From positions 186,001-250,000 of the forward strand of contig BGZK01000702.1 of NCBI GenBank assembly GCA_005406025.1: a stretch of DNA of 64,000 nt, given 5' to 3'. Source of the stretch: Eumeta japonica. Lineage: Eukaryota > Arthropoda > Insecta > Lepidoptera > Psychidae. The notes below the pieces were generated by a model. That model was given only the letters and a program-made list of their open reading frames with translations. It had not been told where the DNA came from and searched no databases. Shown one piece after another: positions 1 through 12,618 of this stretch. The stretch's first letter is position 1; every line of letters begins with the position of its first letter. Made by a program: the position numbers and the translations under genes.

Positions 1-135
1 AGGAATTGATTCTGGAAGTTGAAATCACAAATCATACCACTCTAATACAATGAAAATTCATGACAACAATCATAACCTCATGCATTATGATTGATTTCAC
101 TTATGGAGACATATGAAGTCGGCATTATTGTGCAG

Positions 136-372
136 GTGCGCTGTTCGCGTTTGAAATGCTATGCCTGAAGTTGGGCCGGCTGTTCGAGCCCTACATTGTG
201 CACGTGCTGCCCCACCTGCTGATGTGCTTCGGCGACGGCTCGCAGTACGTGCGCGCCGCCGCCGATGACACCGCCAAGCTCATTATGAGCAAGCTGAGCG
301 CGCACGGCGTCAAACTCGTCCTGCCCTCGCTGCTCGCCGCCCTCCACGACGACAACTGGCGCACAAAAACTG
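136..372 (+). CDS. GCN1: GCN1 exon (first in window)
   Basis: Acceptor tgcag at 131-135, donor gt at 373. It encodes [18 protein letters not shown] through [13 protein letters not shown] repeats of the central GCN1 region. Ends in phase 1. Confidence 0.93.
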
Positions 373-3300
373 GTACACAATATAATATCAAATTAATGCT
401 ATTAATGGACAATTTTTTTGTTGCCAATGAACAAAGAACCATTGTTTTGTTTTTTTTTTTTTACTTATTGCAGAATAAGAGTATTTTGCCCCATTTCTCA
501 TACATTGAACAATTAAAAATCAATGAAACTCTATTTGATGATATTAATATGATATTTCTACAACACAGTTTTATGTTTCACATATGTGTGTGTAGGGTCA
601 GTGGAGTTATTAGGTGCAATGGCGTACTGCGCGCCCAAACAGCTATCCTCGTGTTTACCTTCCATCGTGCCCAAACTAATCGAAGTGCTGAGTGATTCAC
701 ATATGCGCGTGCAAGCCGCGGGTGCCGAGGCTCTTAAAGTCATCGGCTCTGTCATCAGAAATCCAGAGATCCAAGGTTTGAAAATGACGACAGTTTTGAT
801 ATTGATTTTGAATTTGAATGTTAGTTTCAATGTACGATATGTGCTCGTGCAGCGATCGTGCCAGTGCTGCTGCAAGCTCTACAAGACCCTTCAAACAAAA
901 CCTCGGCTTGTCTGCAAACGCTCCTCGACACCAAATTCGTGCATTTCATCGACGCGCCCTCGTTAGCACTTATTATGCCCGTCGTGCAGCGTGCTTTTCT
1001 CGACCGCTCTACGGAAACACGCAAGATGGCCGCCCAGATCATTGGAAACATGTACTCCCTGACTGACCAAAAGGACCTAATGCCATACTTACCCAATATT
1101 ATACCTGGCCTTAAAACTTCGTTACTCGACCCGGTACCCGAAGTGCGTTCCGTATCAGCACGTGCACTCGGTGCAATGGTCCGCGGTATGGGAGAATCCA
1201 GTTTCGAAGATCTATTACCGTGGCTCATGCAAACCCTCACGTCGGAGAGCAGCAGCGTCGATCGCTCCGGTGCCGCGCAGGGCCTCTCTGAGGTCGTAGC
1301 TGGTCTCGGCGTTGAAAAACTACACAAATTGATGCCAGGTTTGTGACAATTTTAAGGAATTTTAGTTAATATTTTCCTGTTATTCTCTAAGTAATTATAA
1401 GGCTTTATTTCCTTTTTCGTTCGCCACAGATATAATTGCGACGGCAGAGCGGACTGACATCGCGCCTCACGTTAAGGATGGCTACATAATGATGTTCATC
1501 TATATGCCCGGTGCGTTTACCAACGAGTTCACGCCTTACATTGGTCAAATAATCAATCCTATATTGAAAGCCCTCGCCGATGAGAACGAGTATGTACGCG
1601 AAACCGCACTAAAGGCAGGCCAACGCATTGTGAATCTGTACGCAGCCTCTGCTATCACACTACTTCTGCCTGAGCTAGAGCGTGGCCTCTTCGACGACAA
1701 TTGGCGTATCCGTTACAGCTCGGTGCAGCTGCTTGGTGATCTATTATATCGAATCTCGGGTGTGTCCGGGAAAATGAGCACTGAGACCGCTTCGGAAGAT
1801 GATAACTTCGGTACTGAACAGTCGCACCAAGCCATCATTCATGCACTCGGTGTAGAGCGTCGTAATCGCGTACTGGCCGGCCTGTACATGGGCCGCAGTG
1901 ACGTCGCACTTATGGTACGTCAAGCGGCGCTTCATGTGTGGAAGGTGGTTGTCACTAATACGCCAAAAACTTTACGTGAGATCCTGCCCACACTTTTCGG
2001 ATTATTGCTAGGTTGCCTCGCTTCTACTAGTTATGATAAGAGACAAGTCGCAGCACGAACTCTTGGCGATTTGGTGCGTAAGCTCGGAGAGCGCGTATTG
2101 CCAGAAATAGTACCCATTTTGGAGCGCGGCCTGCAATCAGAGCGCGCCGATCAGCGCCAGGGCGTCTGTATCGGTCTCGGAGAAATCATTGCTTCTACTT
2201 CACGTGATACCGTTCTTACGTTCGCTGACGGGCTCGTACCAACAGTGCGCAAAGCGCTTTGTGATCCGTTACCTGAAGTACGAATGGCTGCCGCGCGTAC
2301 CTTCGACAGTCTCCACGCTACCGTCGGCAGTAAGGCTCTTGACGATATTTTACCTTTTATGCTGGAGGGATTGCACGATCCAGATCCAGCGGTTGCGGAA
2401 GCCACTCTCGACGGATTACGCCAAGTGATGGCAATCAAGTCACGCGCTGTCTTACCCTATCTAGTGCCCCAGTTAACTAGTGCGCCTGCCAATACGCGTG
2501 CATTATCAGCTTTGGCTGCGGCGGCAGGCGATGCGCTTGTCAAGCATTTGCACCGCATTTTGCCCGCGCTTCTAGCGGCATTGGAAGCTTCTCGTGATAC
2601 GCCAAACGAGGCACGCGAGCTCGAATATTGTCGTGGTGCGCTTCTGCCTGTCACCGATGAAGCGGGCGTCAGAAACATCGTTGATGCACTACTTGAAGCG
2701 GCTAGAAGTACATCACCTCCGAGGTTAATATTTGTTTTTTTGTTATCTTCATTATGATTATAAGTTTCATATATCGCTTAATATGTCATTTGTAACAGGA
2801 AACGAGCGGCAGCAGCTTTATTATGCGCCTTCGTGTCTCACACACGTGCCGACTTAACGCCTTACGTGCCGCAACTGTTGCGCGGTCTGATTTTATTATT
2901 CGCCGAGGAGGAGCGAGAGGTCCTGCAGATGGCGTGGGAGGCGCTTCAGGCTCTCACTAAAACCATGGACGCCGAAAGACAAATCCAGCATGTGGGTGAT
3001 GTACGCCAAGCCGTACGCTTCGCTGCTTCCGACCTCAAGGGTGAATTGTTGCCCGGTTTTTGTCTACCTAAAGTATGTAACCACCGTCCTGTGCTGTGAG
3101 TACCTTAAATTAACAAATTCTCATTTATTACTTTCCACTCACAGGGTATCGCTCCTATTTTGCCTCTTTTCCGTGAATCAATTTTGAATGGATTGCCAGA
3201 GGATAAGGAGAACGCTGCTTTAATGTTGGGCGAAGTAATAAAGTTGACGTCGGCGCAGGCCATACAGCCGTCTGTCGTGCACATTACTGGCCCGCTCATC

Positions 3301-6300
3301 CGGATACTCGGGGACAGGTTCAACGCTAACGTCAAAGCCGCGGTACTTGAAACTCTAGCATTGCTGTTGTCTAAGGTATGTACATTCTTTTAACATTCTA
3401 ATACTGTGATTACTTTTAGAATTTCATTTTAATATTAATTTCAATTAAATAATTATGTTAATGCCCGCATACAAAATAGTATCTGTAAATGTTATATTTG
3501 TGCATAAATAACTCTTTTATTTTGCAAAATTTTTTTTATATAAATGTATGTCAGTTTTTTTTAAATAGATAATGTACATTGTTGTAGGTGACAAACTTAC
3601 TATACGTTTTTTATATTATGTTGTGACAGGTGGGAGTAATGTTGAAACAATTCCTGCCTCAATTGCAAACCACATTCCTCAAGGCTTTAAACGACGCAAA
3701 TCGGCCTGTCCGGTTGAAAGCCGGCTACGCCCTCAGCCAGCTCGTGCTGATCCATACGCGTGCGGATCCTCTCTTTGTAGAGATGCACAACGGTATCAAG
3801 AACACAGATGACCCCGCCATTCGCGAAACCATGTTGCAAGCGTTACGAAGTATAATAACTGGCGGCGGTGACAAGATGAGTGAGCCACTTGCTCTTAGTA
3901 TTCTAACGACGTTAACATCTCCTGCATTGTTGGCGCACCCAGAGGACCCACCCCGCGCCGCCGTCGGAGGCTGCCTGGGCGCGCTCATCCACTGCCTGCC
4001 CACAACACATCTTGATGCCGCGTTACATCACCACATCCTCAGTAGTGACACGAACGACTGGACTCTGCTACACGGCCGCAGTTGCGCCCTTTTCGTAGCT
4101 CTCAAAGAAACACCTCAACACATTTACCTAGAACAATATCAAGAGAAGATAAACAAGACCCTCCTCGGATACTTGACTAGTGACAAAATACCTGTAGTTA
4201 GCAATGGCATCCGCGGTATCGGCTATTTGATTAGGTATTTACTACAAAACGACAAACCGGTGCCACCAAATATACTCTCACAATTTGTAAGGGTAAGTAA
4301 CACGTCTGTATTGTACTTGGTATACAATAAACATGGTCTCATTGAGCGTTTAACTGATATGTTATGCAGAGTATGAATCATACGAGCAACGAAGTCAAAC
4401 AGCTGACGGCGCGCGTGTGCACGCTACTAGGACGTGAGGTTGAGGCGCCGCGCGTGCCAGCCGAGCTACTGCGTGCCCTCGTGCCCGCGCTCGTCAACGG
4501 CACCAAGGAAAAGAACAGTTACGTGCGCGCTAATTCCGAGATCGCGCTACGAGCGGTACTGCACCTACGCGACGGTGATAATGTCCACCAGGTATATATG
4601 CACTAGCCGCTAATGAATCTGAAAATATGGCATAAGTTAATATTAAACACATATTATGTTCTATCTTAATGACACTGAATTACAAAAAGAATGAATAATG
4701 TTATCATAAAAATCGCCTTTGAAGTTACCAAGAATCGACAACTAAAATTTCTACAGTTCATTTTTAATTCACTTCATTTATTGTTATGAATACTGGAATT
4801 GAATAATTTGCTGGAAATATGAACATAGCATTACTTTATGGATGTTGGGGTGTTTTGTTGTTTTTGTAATATCAATTGTGTTTGCTCATTCTAGAGTGTA
4901 TGAAGATATTTTCAAAGGAGATTGACTATGGAATCAAGAACTCTCATACCATGTATCAAAACCACTCTTGGTTTTTTACGGTTTTATAAACCTTTCCCAT
5001 TATTACTTACAGTAGTCATATGAAAATTCATACCTAGATTCTTGTTATTTAACAAAGTCCATGATAACCTAAAATATACAGTGTTCTTTGCAAAGGGTTT
5101 TTAAGAGGGTTTGACATTGTTATAGATATTTGGCACAGTGGCTAATGTACAAAAAATGTTTCAGTACCTACTTAACTATACTACTCACTACCGGCTTTAT
5201 GCATTTCCTGTAAAATAATTGCAAATATTGTTGACCAGCATAATTACTTTTTCTAGTTAAATATAAGCAGGTTATTGGTACGGATTGTACTTATGATATG
5301 AACTGATATTGTTACAAATATACAACATGGTCCTGAAGTTTTCCGTTAACTTTGGCAAATGAATACTGATGATAACTATCAAAAGTTACTTGAGTTTGAG
5401 TTTGCATATTCTTACAATACTACCTACAATGAAAGCCGGTCATATCGTCATTTTAGGAAAGCATGAATTAAGCAACTTGACAGTATTATACAAAATACCC
5501 AGTTCTGCATTCCTTTGATAATTATTAAGGCATTCTTCTTGTTTAAACTATAATTTTCAAGAATTTTAATATGATCTACAAAGTCATCAAGAGGCGTGAT
5601 TATATTACCCAGATAATTATAAAAATAAATAATACTTGCTTAGGTGTTATCTGTCTTATCTGTAGGCGATATCTGTCAATCCTCTCGAATCAATATTCAA
5701 TCCTTTGGATAGAGATTCGTAGTGGAGAGGCAGATTCGAGGGTCAGCGGTGGGTTGCATGCTGCATGTCAATGCATGTTGCAAGCAAGCGTCTATATTAC
5801 CCAGTTCTTGTCAATCACTTCAATATACTAATGTGATTTAATATAGTTTTAAAGGATAAATAAATAATAATTAAAAGTACTTTAGTTACTATCCACAAAA
5901 GGGGACACATTTGATGTTCTACGTAGCAGTATGATATGGCGCTACATTTGCCGTAGTGCAAATTACAATAGGACAAAAAGCGTGCAGATCACATGGTAAG
6001 TAGATTTGTACGCAACCGAACACGCGACGTTGTCAGCCCGTACTAGGCTGTAAATTTGGTTTTGAACTACAGGCTATTAATTTAACATTGACAGGCAGTT
6101 TAATTACTTCATAGTTACTTTTAATATTCTGCTTACAGTACAACGCACGAAACTCTGCCACTTTGAATTGCTAGCAAATGATGTATTGCGCAGGTTCAAA
6201 GCTCCTCGACTCTTCCTTTTTTTCCCCTCACGTTCCTATTTTATACTATCGCGACGCTTTCGTAACTATCTTCCCAGCAGCAGAGTTTCGTGCGTTATAC

Positions 6301-6510
6301 TGTAATTGAACAATATCAATTTTGGGTATATTTAATCTTTAAGGCTTGAAACAACTAATAACCTCTTGTTTTTCATATCAGCAATGTGCAGCGCTGCTGG
6401 AGGAAGGCGCCCGAGAGGCTTTGGCGGACGTGGTGGCACGCGTGTTGCGTCGCGGGTTGGCGCAACCCGACGGCAAGGATGAAGAGCTAGACTGCACGCT
6501 CATCACCTGA
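136..6510 (+). CDS. GCN1: GCN1, C-terminal half (nine exons, 5' part outside window)
   Basis: GCN1 is a cytosolic HEAT-repeat protein that sits on stalled or colliding ribosomes and, with GCN20/ABCF3, activates the eIF2alpha kinase GCN2 through its RWD-binding region. Exons: 136-372, 596-775, 853-1338, 1430-2723, 2799-3072, 3145-3375, 3630-4292, 4370-4591, 6382-6510; joined they give 1237 in-frame residues ending at TGA 6508-6510. The translation follows animal GCN1 almost without gaps: [84 protein letters not shown]. It is one long array of about 40-residue HEAT repeats. The part usually assigned to GCN2 binding falls in the exons at 3145-4292. The family is about 2650 residues, so roughly half is here. 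The first two bases of the 136 exon complete a split glycine codon, so an upstream exon ends in phase 1. Confidence 0.97.
596..775 (+). CDS. GCN1: GCN1 exon
   Basis: Acceptor tgtag before 596, donor gt at 776. It encodes [16 protein letters not shown] to SVIRNPEIQ, matching GCN1 in phase with the neighbouring exons. Ends in phase 1. Confidence 0.93.
853..1338 (+). CDS. GCN1: GCN1 exon
   Basis: Acceptor gtgcag before 853, donor gt at 1339. It encodes [13 protein letters not shown] to [10 protein letters not shown], including the strongly conserved [18 protein letters not shown] and [10 protein letters not shown] blocks. Ends in phase 1. Confidence 0.95.
1430..2723 (+). CDS. GCN1: GCN1 largest exon
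   Basis: Acceptor ccacag before 1430, donor gt at 2724. This 1.29 kb exon encodes about 430 residues of HEAT repeats, including [18 protein letters not shown] and [15 protein letters not shown]. Its codon use is GC-richer than the surrounding introns, so the exon stands out by composition. Ends in phase 2. Confidence 0.96.
2799..3072 (+). CDS. GCN1: GCN1 exon
   Basis: Acceptor taacag before 2799, donor gt at 3073 (aaa/gtatgt). It encodes [15 protein letters not shown] to [13 protein letters not shown]1 family members share the GFCLPKKG block, split here by the intron. Ends in phase 0. Confidence 0.93.
3145..3375 (+). CDS. GCN1: GCN1 exon
   Basis: Acceptor cacag before 3145, donor gt at 3376. 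It encodes [14 protein letters not shown] to [10 protein letters not shown] and includes [14 protein letters not shown], a signature stretch of GCN1. Ends in phase 0. Confidence 0.94.
3630..4292 (+). CDS. GCN1: GCN1 exon
   Basis: Acceptor gacag before 3630, donor gt at 4293 (agg/gtaagt). It encodes [20 protein letters not shown] to NILSQFVR. By position in the family this is the region implicated in binding the GCN2 RWD domain; that is inference from alignment with yeast and human, not a motif visible on its own. Confidence 0.94.
4370..4591 (+). CDS. GCN1: GCN1 exon
   Basis: Acceptor atgcag before 4370, donor gt at 4592. It encodes [16 protein letters not shown] to RDGDNVHQ. Less conserved than the preceding exons, but the K(E/D)KN(S/T).VRA block fits the GCN1 C-terminus. 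Ends in phase 0. Confidence 0.9.
4592..6381 (+). other. GCN1 last intron
   Basis: 1.79 kb AT-rich intron between the last two coding exons. It holds a MITE copy at 6136-6302; apart from that no coding-like stretch was recognised. Confidence 0.85.
6136..6302 (+). mobile_element. MITE copy 1 (Tc1/mariner-like TA target)
   Basis: 167 bp element with near-perfect terminal inverted repeats: it opens CAGTACAACGCACGAAACTC and closes with the reverse complement ending in ACTG. TA lies on both sides (6134-6135, 6303-6304), as expected for TA-target transposons. No coding capacity. Two related copies occur at 24035-24192 and 28205-28367. Confidence 0.85.
6382..6510 (+). CDS. GCN1: GCN1 terminal coding exon
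   Basis: Acceptor atcag before 6382; stop TGA at 6508-6510. It encodes [18 protein letters not shown] to a tail ending [10 protein letters not shown], comparable with the DDTILT end of vertebrate GCN1. The match of the final residues supports this exon despite the 1.8 kb intron before it. Confidence 0.93.
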   Translation, partial: QCAALLEEGAREALADVVARVLRRGLAQPDGKDEELDCTLIT

Positions 6511-7770
6511 TACCGCCTCATCTTAACAACTAATTCCCTCCTCGTTCCTAATCCTATTCTCCGACACACACGCCCATCATTTATTATAATATATCTCTAT
6601 AATTAATAGCCGATTATTTTATTTATCTTCGGATTCCACATTAGTACATTTAATCTTATGCTCTCGTTTATACACTTGGACCCAAATTTAGGCCCCGAGA
6701 GCTGCAATCTGATCATTTTGAAATATGTGCTGATATAATACAAGTATATCTTCTTAATTAATCTTATAATCCTATTTATTTCATTACCTTTTTTAACACT
6801 TACTTAATTAGATGGATTAAAAATGTGACTACATAAAAGTGAACTAAAGGATTGAAAAAATATGATATGGAAATCATCCTAACAAAGGAGAATGTTTCAC
6901 ATCACTATATAGCGATGTCCTAAATTGATAATTAATACACACATTAAAACTTTATGGTCAAACTAAACTTCAATATTACTGAATATTTGTAATACAACAT
7001 ATTTTGAATACAGTTATAAATTTTGATTAAACACAGGTCAATAAGAACTACACGCGGTGTTATTGTGTATTATTTTAGTAAAACAAAAATTGGTGAGCAT
7101 TTATTTGTTTTGGGACGCAAAATTTCAAAAAGTCTAAAACGCATAATTCGGATTTACGCATATCAATTTTGAGATTTAGTGAGTTATTTTATGGGAGCCT
7201 TATTTTGCTATCGATTTCATTTATTTAGGGTTTATTTTTTTATTAAGCACCTAGCATAAGAGTTTAAAAATTGTTTTGGTGAGCGCTTAATCTATAGCGT
7301 TCTTAAATTATTAGGCGACAGCCGATTTTGTGAGTCTGAGCGGATCTGCCGTTGCGAAAGTGGAGAACTCATTTGAAAACTGAATGAACTAAGCGCAAGG
7401 ATGGTACGCGGCGTTGGATTGTTGTAGGGCGAATTCATAAATGTATCGGAAATCTAATATCGATTCCGATGTATAGATGTATTATTATTTTTAAATGCTT
7501 GTATTTTTTCTTATTGTGAAAATGCTTGTGCAATTTTATATACTTACATATATTTATTCACAAGTGGAGCCCTTAAAATGGAATAAATAACAAATAAATG
7601 GCATAGTAGACAACGAATATAAGAAAGTTGCGGATAAGTCCTGTGGGGAGCGTTGACTTATGTACCTATATAACGCCTACTACGTCACGGTTTCTGCTAT
7701 GAAATCACATGATAGACTCTATTGATTATTGTAAATTGACTCGCAAATAAAGATAAATTACATCCTTGTT
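6511..7770 (+). other. GCN1 3' UTR (extent uncertain)
   Basis: AT-rich sequence after the stop codon with no ORF of note. Poly(A) signal candidates AATAAA occur at 7582-7587, 7593-7598 and 7746-7751; ATTAAA variants occur earlier (near 6812 and 6943), so the true end cannot be fixed from sequence. Confidence 0.5.
7582..7751 (+). promoter_or_regulatory. Candidate GCN1 poly(A) signals
   Basis: Three AATAAA hexamers within 170 bp, the last at 7746-7751. They are plausible cleavage signals for GCN1, but the hexamer is frequent in such AT-rich DNA. Confidence 0.35.
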
Positions 7771-9698
7771 TTCATAATATTGATGTAACAGGTATTGCGT
7801 TTTGTTTCAGTGAAATATGTTAATAGTAGATTAAATCTCATTTAATTTATTGACATATTTCAATGCTACATAATATTTGTATCGTTTTTAAGATAATAAA
7901 GACTCCATTTTGTGTAGCTGCAGCGGTATAGTTTAAAAAAATGACCGATACTCTGACGACGGGCGGATATGTAGATTGATAACTTGGGCATTGTGATGCT
8001 AAATTTTGTATAAACAATGTGGTCGATAATAATCAACTATAAAGATAACATGCTTAAAAGTGACCATTGAAATTGATTGTTAATGCATATATATCAAAGT
8101 ATCTGATGACAAAACTAGTTAAGAAAGACTATGTTACTGACTTATTGCTAACACAGAAAAAAACATTCCCAAGAGAAAAATTACGTCATTACGAGTTATT
8201 AACAGTTTGTAATTTAAAAACGATAAAAGAAAAGTTAATTTTTTGAAATTTAGAGTCATCTATAAACAAACGATAAAATTATTCAACTCAACCCACTCGT
8301 TATTGTGTATCGAAGTGTTGGTAGGGTTTTTATTACTAAATACGAATAGAATAAAATTGATAACGGCGCATTACACTAGCGACGTCTGAGTTTTTGCTGG
8401 GACGCCCAGCAAGCTGGCCATGATTGTATATCGCATTCGCCGCAAATACGCAACGAGCTTCACCGTCCGATTCACGACTTCAATAGTTAGTAACGGAATG
8501 AATCTGATTATTAAAAATTATTAGATCTGAAACAAAATTACTTATGATGTCGTTTGAAGAATGACTATCATATAAGGTACATTAATTAAAATTAAATGTT
8601 CAAAAGAAATTTTAAACACTTGTTTATGAAATATGTTGAGTGTTACAAATAGATGCCCACACCGTAGTGTCGAAGCGCGCACGCTGTGCACCCGCGATGA
8701 ACTCGCTGCGCACACGTGGCGAACATGTTCCCTAGTCACCTCGCTCGAAACGTATTCATAAACCTGTGTTATCGCAGTAACAGTGAAATGAAATTGATAT
8801 CTTGAGCTATATAATGCGTATGGATGTTCAATTCATTGTATTGTGTCAACAGCTTGCGATAAACAAGATGATTTTGAAACTTTGCCAATGTAACTATAAC
8901 AAAAATAAATCTTTGAAAATATGCATAAAATAAAATAGACACAACTCTACTAAATACGCGGTCAGACTGGAGCGTCAGCGCCACACGTGCCGTCAGCTGG
9001 TGACGTTGTACGTGTTTTTTTCACGCGATTGTGCGAAATTTTTATATACATATTCCAAGCCATTTTTATCAGAAATGACTACTTCAATGACTATGCTTTT
9101 TTTAGCAAAATTGTTCTAAAAAAGATTGAGTCTTGCGGAAAGATGCATGATCGAATATACCATACGACATAGAAAAGCTTGAATTTTTGCAAATAATTTG
9201 TCACTACGTTAGACCATTGATGTTTTATTGCTAATACTAACAAGAATGTATTCGTATACTATTGGACAGTACATGTGATCTTAGAAAATGCCTAAAAAAC
9301 AGGGCGTCGAAATGTCGACACCATATTGTCTCTCACTTAATGAGTGAATGTTAATACACAACTTTTTAAAAATGTATGTTGTAACCTCGAGATTAAGACA
9401 CAAGAACTACCCCATAAATTATTATATTTTGATTTATGTACTATCATTGTAATAAAACGATTACTGGGTGGTACTGGGGTAGAAATGGACAATTCTACTT
9501 TGGCATATGTTTGCAGTCGGAAGTATACATGTCGCAGCTAGTAAGTAAAACATAAATCTAAAGCCTCCAATTGCAAATATTTATCATATTTAATTGGATG
9601 ATTTTTTTACATCTTTGTACGCGCTCGGACAGCTTGAGGAAAGTCAGTTCGGGGACCTGGTTTTCGCTGACGCTCGTCCCAAGTGTACAGGCGCTCGA

Positions 9699-9725
9699 GC
9701 CGCGATAGTCTAGTGGTACTCCGTT
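9699..9725 (+). repeat. tRNA-His-like 5' half fragment
   Basis: The stretch GCCGCGATAGTCTAGTGGTA followed by CTCCG resembles the acceptor/D-arm half of animal tRNA-His, including an A-box-like TAGTCTAGTGG. No anticodon arm, T arm or matching 3' acceptor strand follows, so it is not a functional tRNA; it may be a SINE head or tRNA fragment. Confidence 0.35.
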
Positions 9726-10667
9726 TTATTGTTTCACTCCCGCAAATCATATTATATATGGGTCATTTCGTGGGAAATTTAGTCAATTTTTTTTAACGAG
9801 ACATTTTTTTCCGTTTCCAGATCGCAAATCATCGATACGTATTTTTTTTCCATACGACACTTGAAAACTTCGAAATATAATTTTTAAAAATTCTATACTG
9901 TGTAAAAAAACTTATTTTTAATGGTTAATTGCAAAAAAAAAATATCGAACGTAAAATATTCTATTTGCATTTTAATTTGCGTAAGCGTATAAGCTTTCAA
10001 AAAAACTATAGCACGTCTTACGTTTTTTTCTTTTTAACAACAATATAGTGCATTGTCATGAACAATTCATTTTTCCAAACTTGGGACTATATTTTTTTCG
10101 TTAACTTTTTGTTAAAGATTCTGAAATATACGTGTAAAATTTTGGAGTGGAGAAATGAAAACTGTAGGTAGTGTGTATTTTTTGAATCTGTCCCGAGCGT
10201 TGCAGCGAGCGAGTTAAAGCGCGCACTTCGACAGTTTTTTTTTTAAAGTTACTTAATTTAAGTATCGTAACACTGTTCTGTCGTTCTGAAAGCAACATCA
10301 AAATTCAATTTTTTCCTGAATATTTTCTTTTGCATTTGATTTTTTAGTGTCACTTGTTACATAGCGCCTACAGCAACCGCTCCACTCGCTCTATCCCTAG
10401 GCCCGCGCTATGTATAAAAGTATATCAGTCCCGCACCGGCCTGCGTTTTCATATTAATTTGACTGCGTGTTCACGCATCGACTACACACTCCGCTCCTAC
10501 ATTGTTTGAATGTCAAAGTGACATTTCTTCCCGCCCTTGTCCCGCCTCCGTCAGTTGTCTACGGTTTACAATTTGAAAAAGGTGAAAATGGCGTAAACAA
10601 TCTTGTTACTATTCTTTTGATTAACTTTTACGCAGTCGTTTTATCGACTATAGTCAATAAAAACGTT

Positions 10668-10709
10668 AGTGTGTTAAAACAGAACTATAAAGTTCCGTTT
10701 TAACACACT
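10668..10709. repeat. Strong hairpin / near-perfect palindrome
   Basis: AGTGTGTTAAAAC at 10668-10680 pairs exactly with GTTTTAACACACT at 10697-10709. Inside, GAACT and AGTTC pair again around an ATAA loop, with one A/C mismatch between the two stems. With a small bulge the stem extends to aacg/cgtt on the outside. Confidence 0.85.
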
Positions 10710-11500
10710 CGTTGTGTCTCATAATAATCGTGATAAATAATTTTAATGATCAATAATGTTACATTTACATTCACTATGTAAATAATAACAAAATAATACC
10801 ACACCGGAATTTAAGTTAAAATATGGTCATTTAAGGTAATTAACAAGAGAATAAATAATAAGTAAGTGAATCATTTACTTTTCATAACAAATTTTTTTTT
10901 TAAAACAATGCTATTTAAATACTTTAGCAATACAACTGATTCATTATGTGCAAGAAAAAAAAATAAAATATTCTACGTACTTAACTTTTAGATTGTGTAT
11001 TTTTAAAAGGAGCTATTCCTTTACAATGGTTTAAATATCACCTTTACTTTTCAAAATCCTATCCAATGATACATTACTCAAAACAGAATGTAATGCTTTT
11101 TTATCTCTACTGCCATTTTGTACTTTTGGTCACCATTTTAGTTATATAAAAATAAACCCTAACCTACAACCTTCAAAGGATTTAGATAAAAAAATAAATA
11201 TACCATTGATCAAAATCCATGCGGCCATTGCGGTGTTTCGATAGTATAAAGAATCCCACAAACTAGATATATGAAAAACATAATCCTATGATTGTTGTCC
11301 AACAGCCGAGTAATTGCTGTCATACTGCCTAGTAAAAGTGAAAAGGATACAGAAAGTATGTTAAGTCTGTCTCAAATGTTGGATCTACATTAATGACAAT
11401 GGTAAAGTCTAAGCTCCTCAATTTAAAATAAAACATTGCGGAAGTGTATGCCCCATAGTCAAATGACTAAAATGTGACACAGCAAGTATTATACAAAGAA

Positions 11501-11987
11501 TACAGTTGGATAACTCTGTACATCTACACCTACATATTACAGTAAGCAAATGCAGATAATAATAGAACTTTTATTGATAATTTCACACACTCAACCTTAT
11601 ATAATATCATTTTTACCATGTTTATAACTAAGTCATTATAATGCATATCTCAGTCAATTTATATTTCATTTTTATTTATGAACAGTTCTTATGTAAATAG
11701 AGGCAAAAGTACACTAGTGTTTGAAGACAATTTAGTAACAATGTCAGTGTTGAAGTTTCATTTACAAGTAAAATATCTCATGCAATATGATAAATTTAGT
11801 AGTTTTTCAAATAGTAAAACTCAATACTTGTCATTTCAATTTATTGAATGAACTTAGTCAAAAATATAGGTACTACTTAAGAATATGTCCTGTTAATAAT
11901 AGTTTAGCTTTATCATGACTTAAAATTATTAGAAAAATAAAAACATTATGATAACATTAAATCTGTATGGCAAAATAACCTTTCCCA
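11501..11987 (-). other. PRPF19 3' UTR (extent uncertain)
   Basis: Sequence downstream of the PRPF19 stop on the minus strand. TTTATT (AATAAA on the minus strand) occurs at 11840-11845, 11671-11676 and 11570-11575; any could be the poly(A) signal. Confidence 0.45.
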
Positions 11988-12618
11988 TTATTCTATACCG
12001 TAAAGTTTAAGTGTGCGATCCATGCTAGTGGAAGCGATGTAGTGTGCATTGCGGCCGAAGCGCACGCCAGTGGCAGAGGCTGTATGTTCATTGAACACCT
12101 TGAGCTCCTGCCATTGGCGGCACAGGTACACGCGCACGTCGCTGCCCGCTACCGCCAAGTATGTGCCGCTCTGATCGAAGCTCACTTCCTTGATAGAATA
12201 TCCTTCTTCCAACTGAATGGTTTTGAAATTTTTTAGTTTGCGCAGATCCCACAGCTTGACACAGGCGTCTTCTGCTGCAGTAGCCAGATAATAACCGTTT
12301 TCAGAGAAAGATATAGAAGTAATCGGCCCTATGTGACCAGGGAAGTTAGCTACATTGCTTTGTTCTTTCAGATCCCAAATTTTGACTTGTGAATTTTCAG
12401 TCCCAGTACCAAAGATTAGACCATCAGGATGGAATTGAGCTGTGGTAAGACTCACTGCAGAAGAATCGGTCACCTTGGTGAGAAGTGCACCGGTACGAAT
12501 ATCTGAGAATGCCCAATGTTGGTCTGTCGAAGTAGAAAGCACATAATCACCAGTAGGATGTAATGATAAACCTGTCACAGGTCCTTCGTGTGACCGCAAG
12601 ATTACTGTTGTCTGGGAC
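11988..12618 (-). CDS. PRPF19: PRPF19 terminal exon (WD40 blades)
   Basis: Acceptor on the minus strand just before 12618 (tgcag). It encodes [19 protein letters not shown] to LKLYGIE and holds most of the propeller, with repeated VKLWD/VKIWD-type strand ends. Stop at 11988-11990. Confidence 0.96.

Larger units (their letters stand above)
7771..11500. other. Intergenic region between convergent GCN1 and PRPF19
   Basis: No gene recognised. It holds a short tRNA-His-like 5' half at 9699-9725, a TATA-like box followed by TCAGT at 10413-10429, and a strong hairpin at 10668-10709. Locally GC-rich patches near 8390-8480, 9620-9720 and 10370-10460 may be old transposon pieces. Confidence 0.7.
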
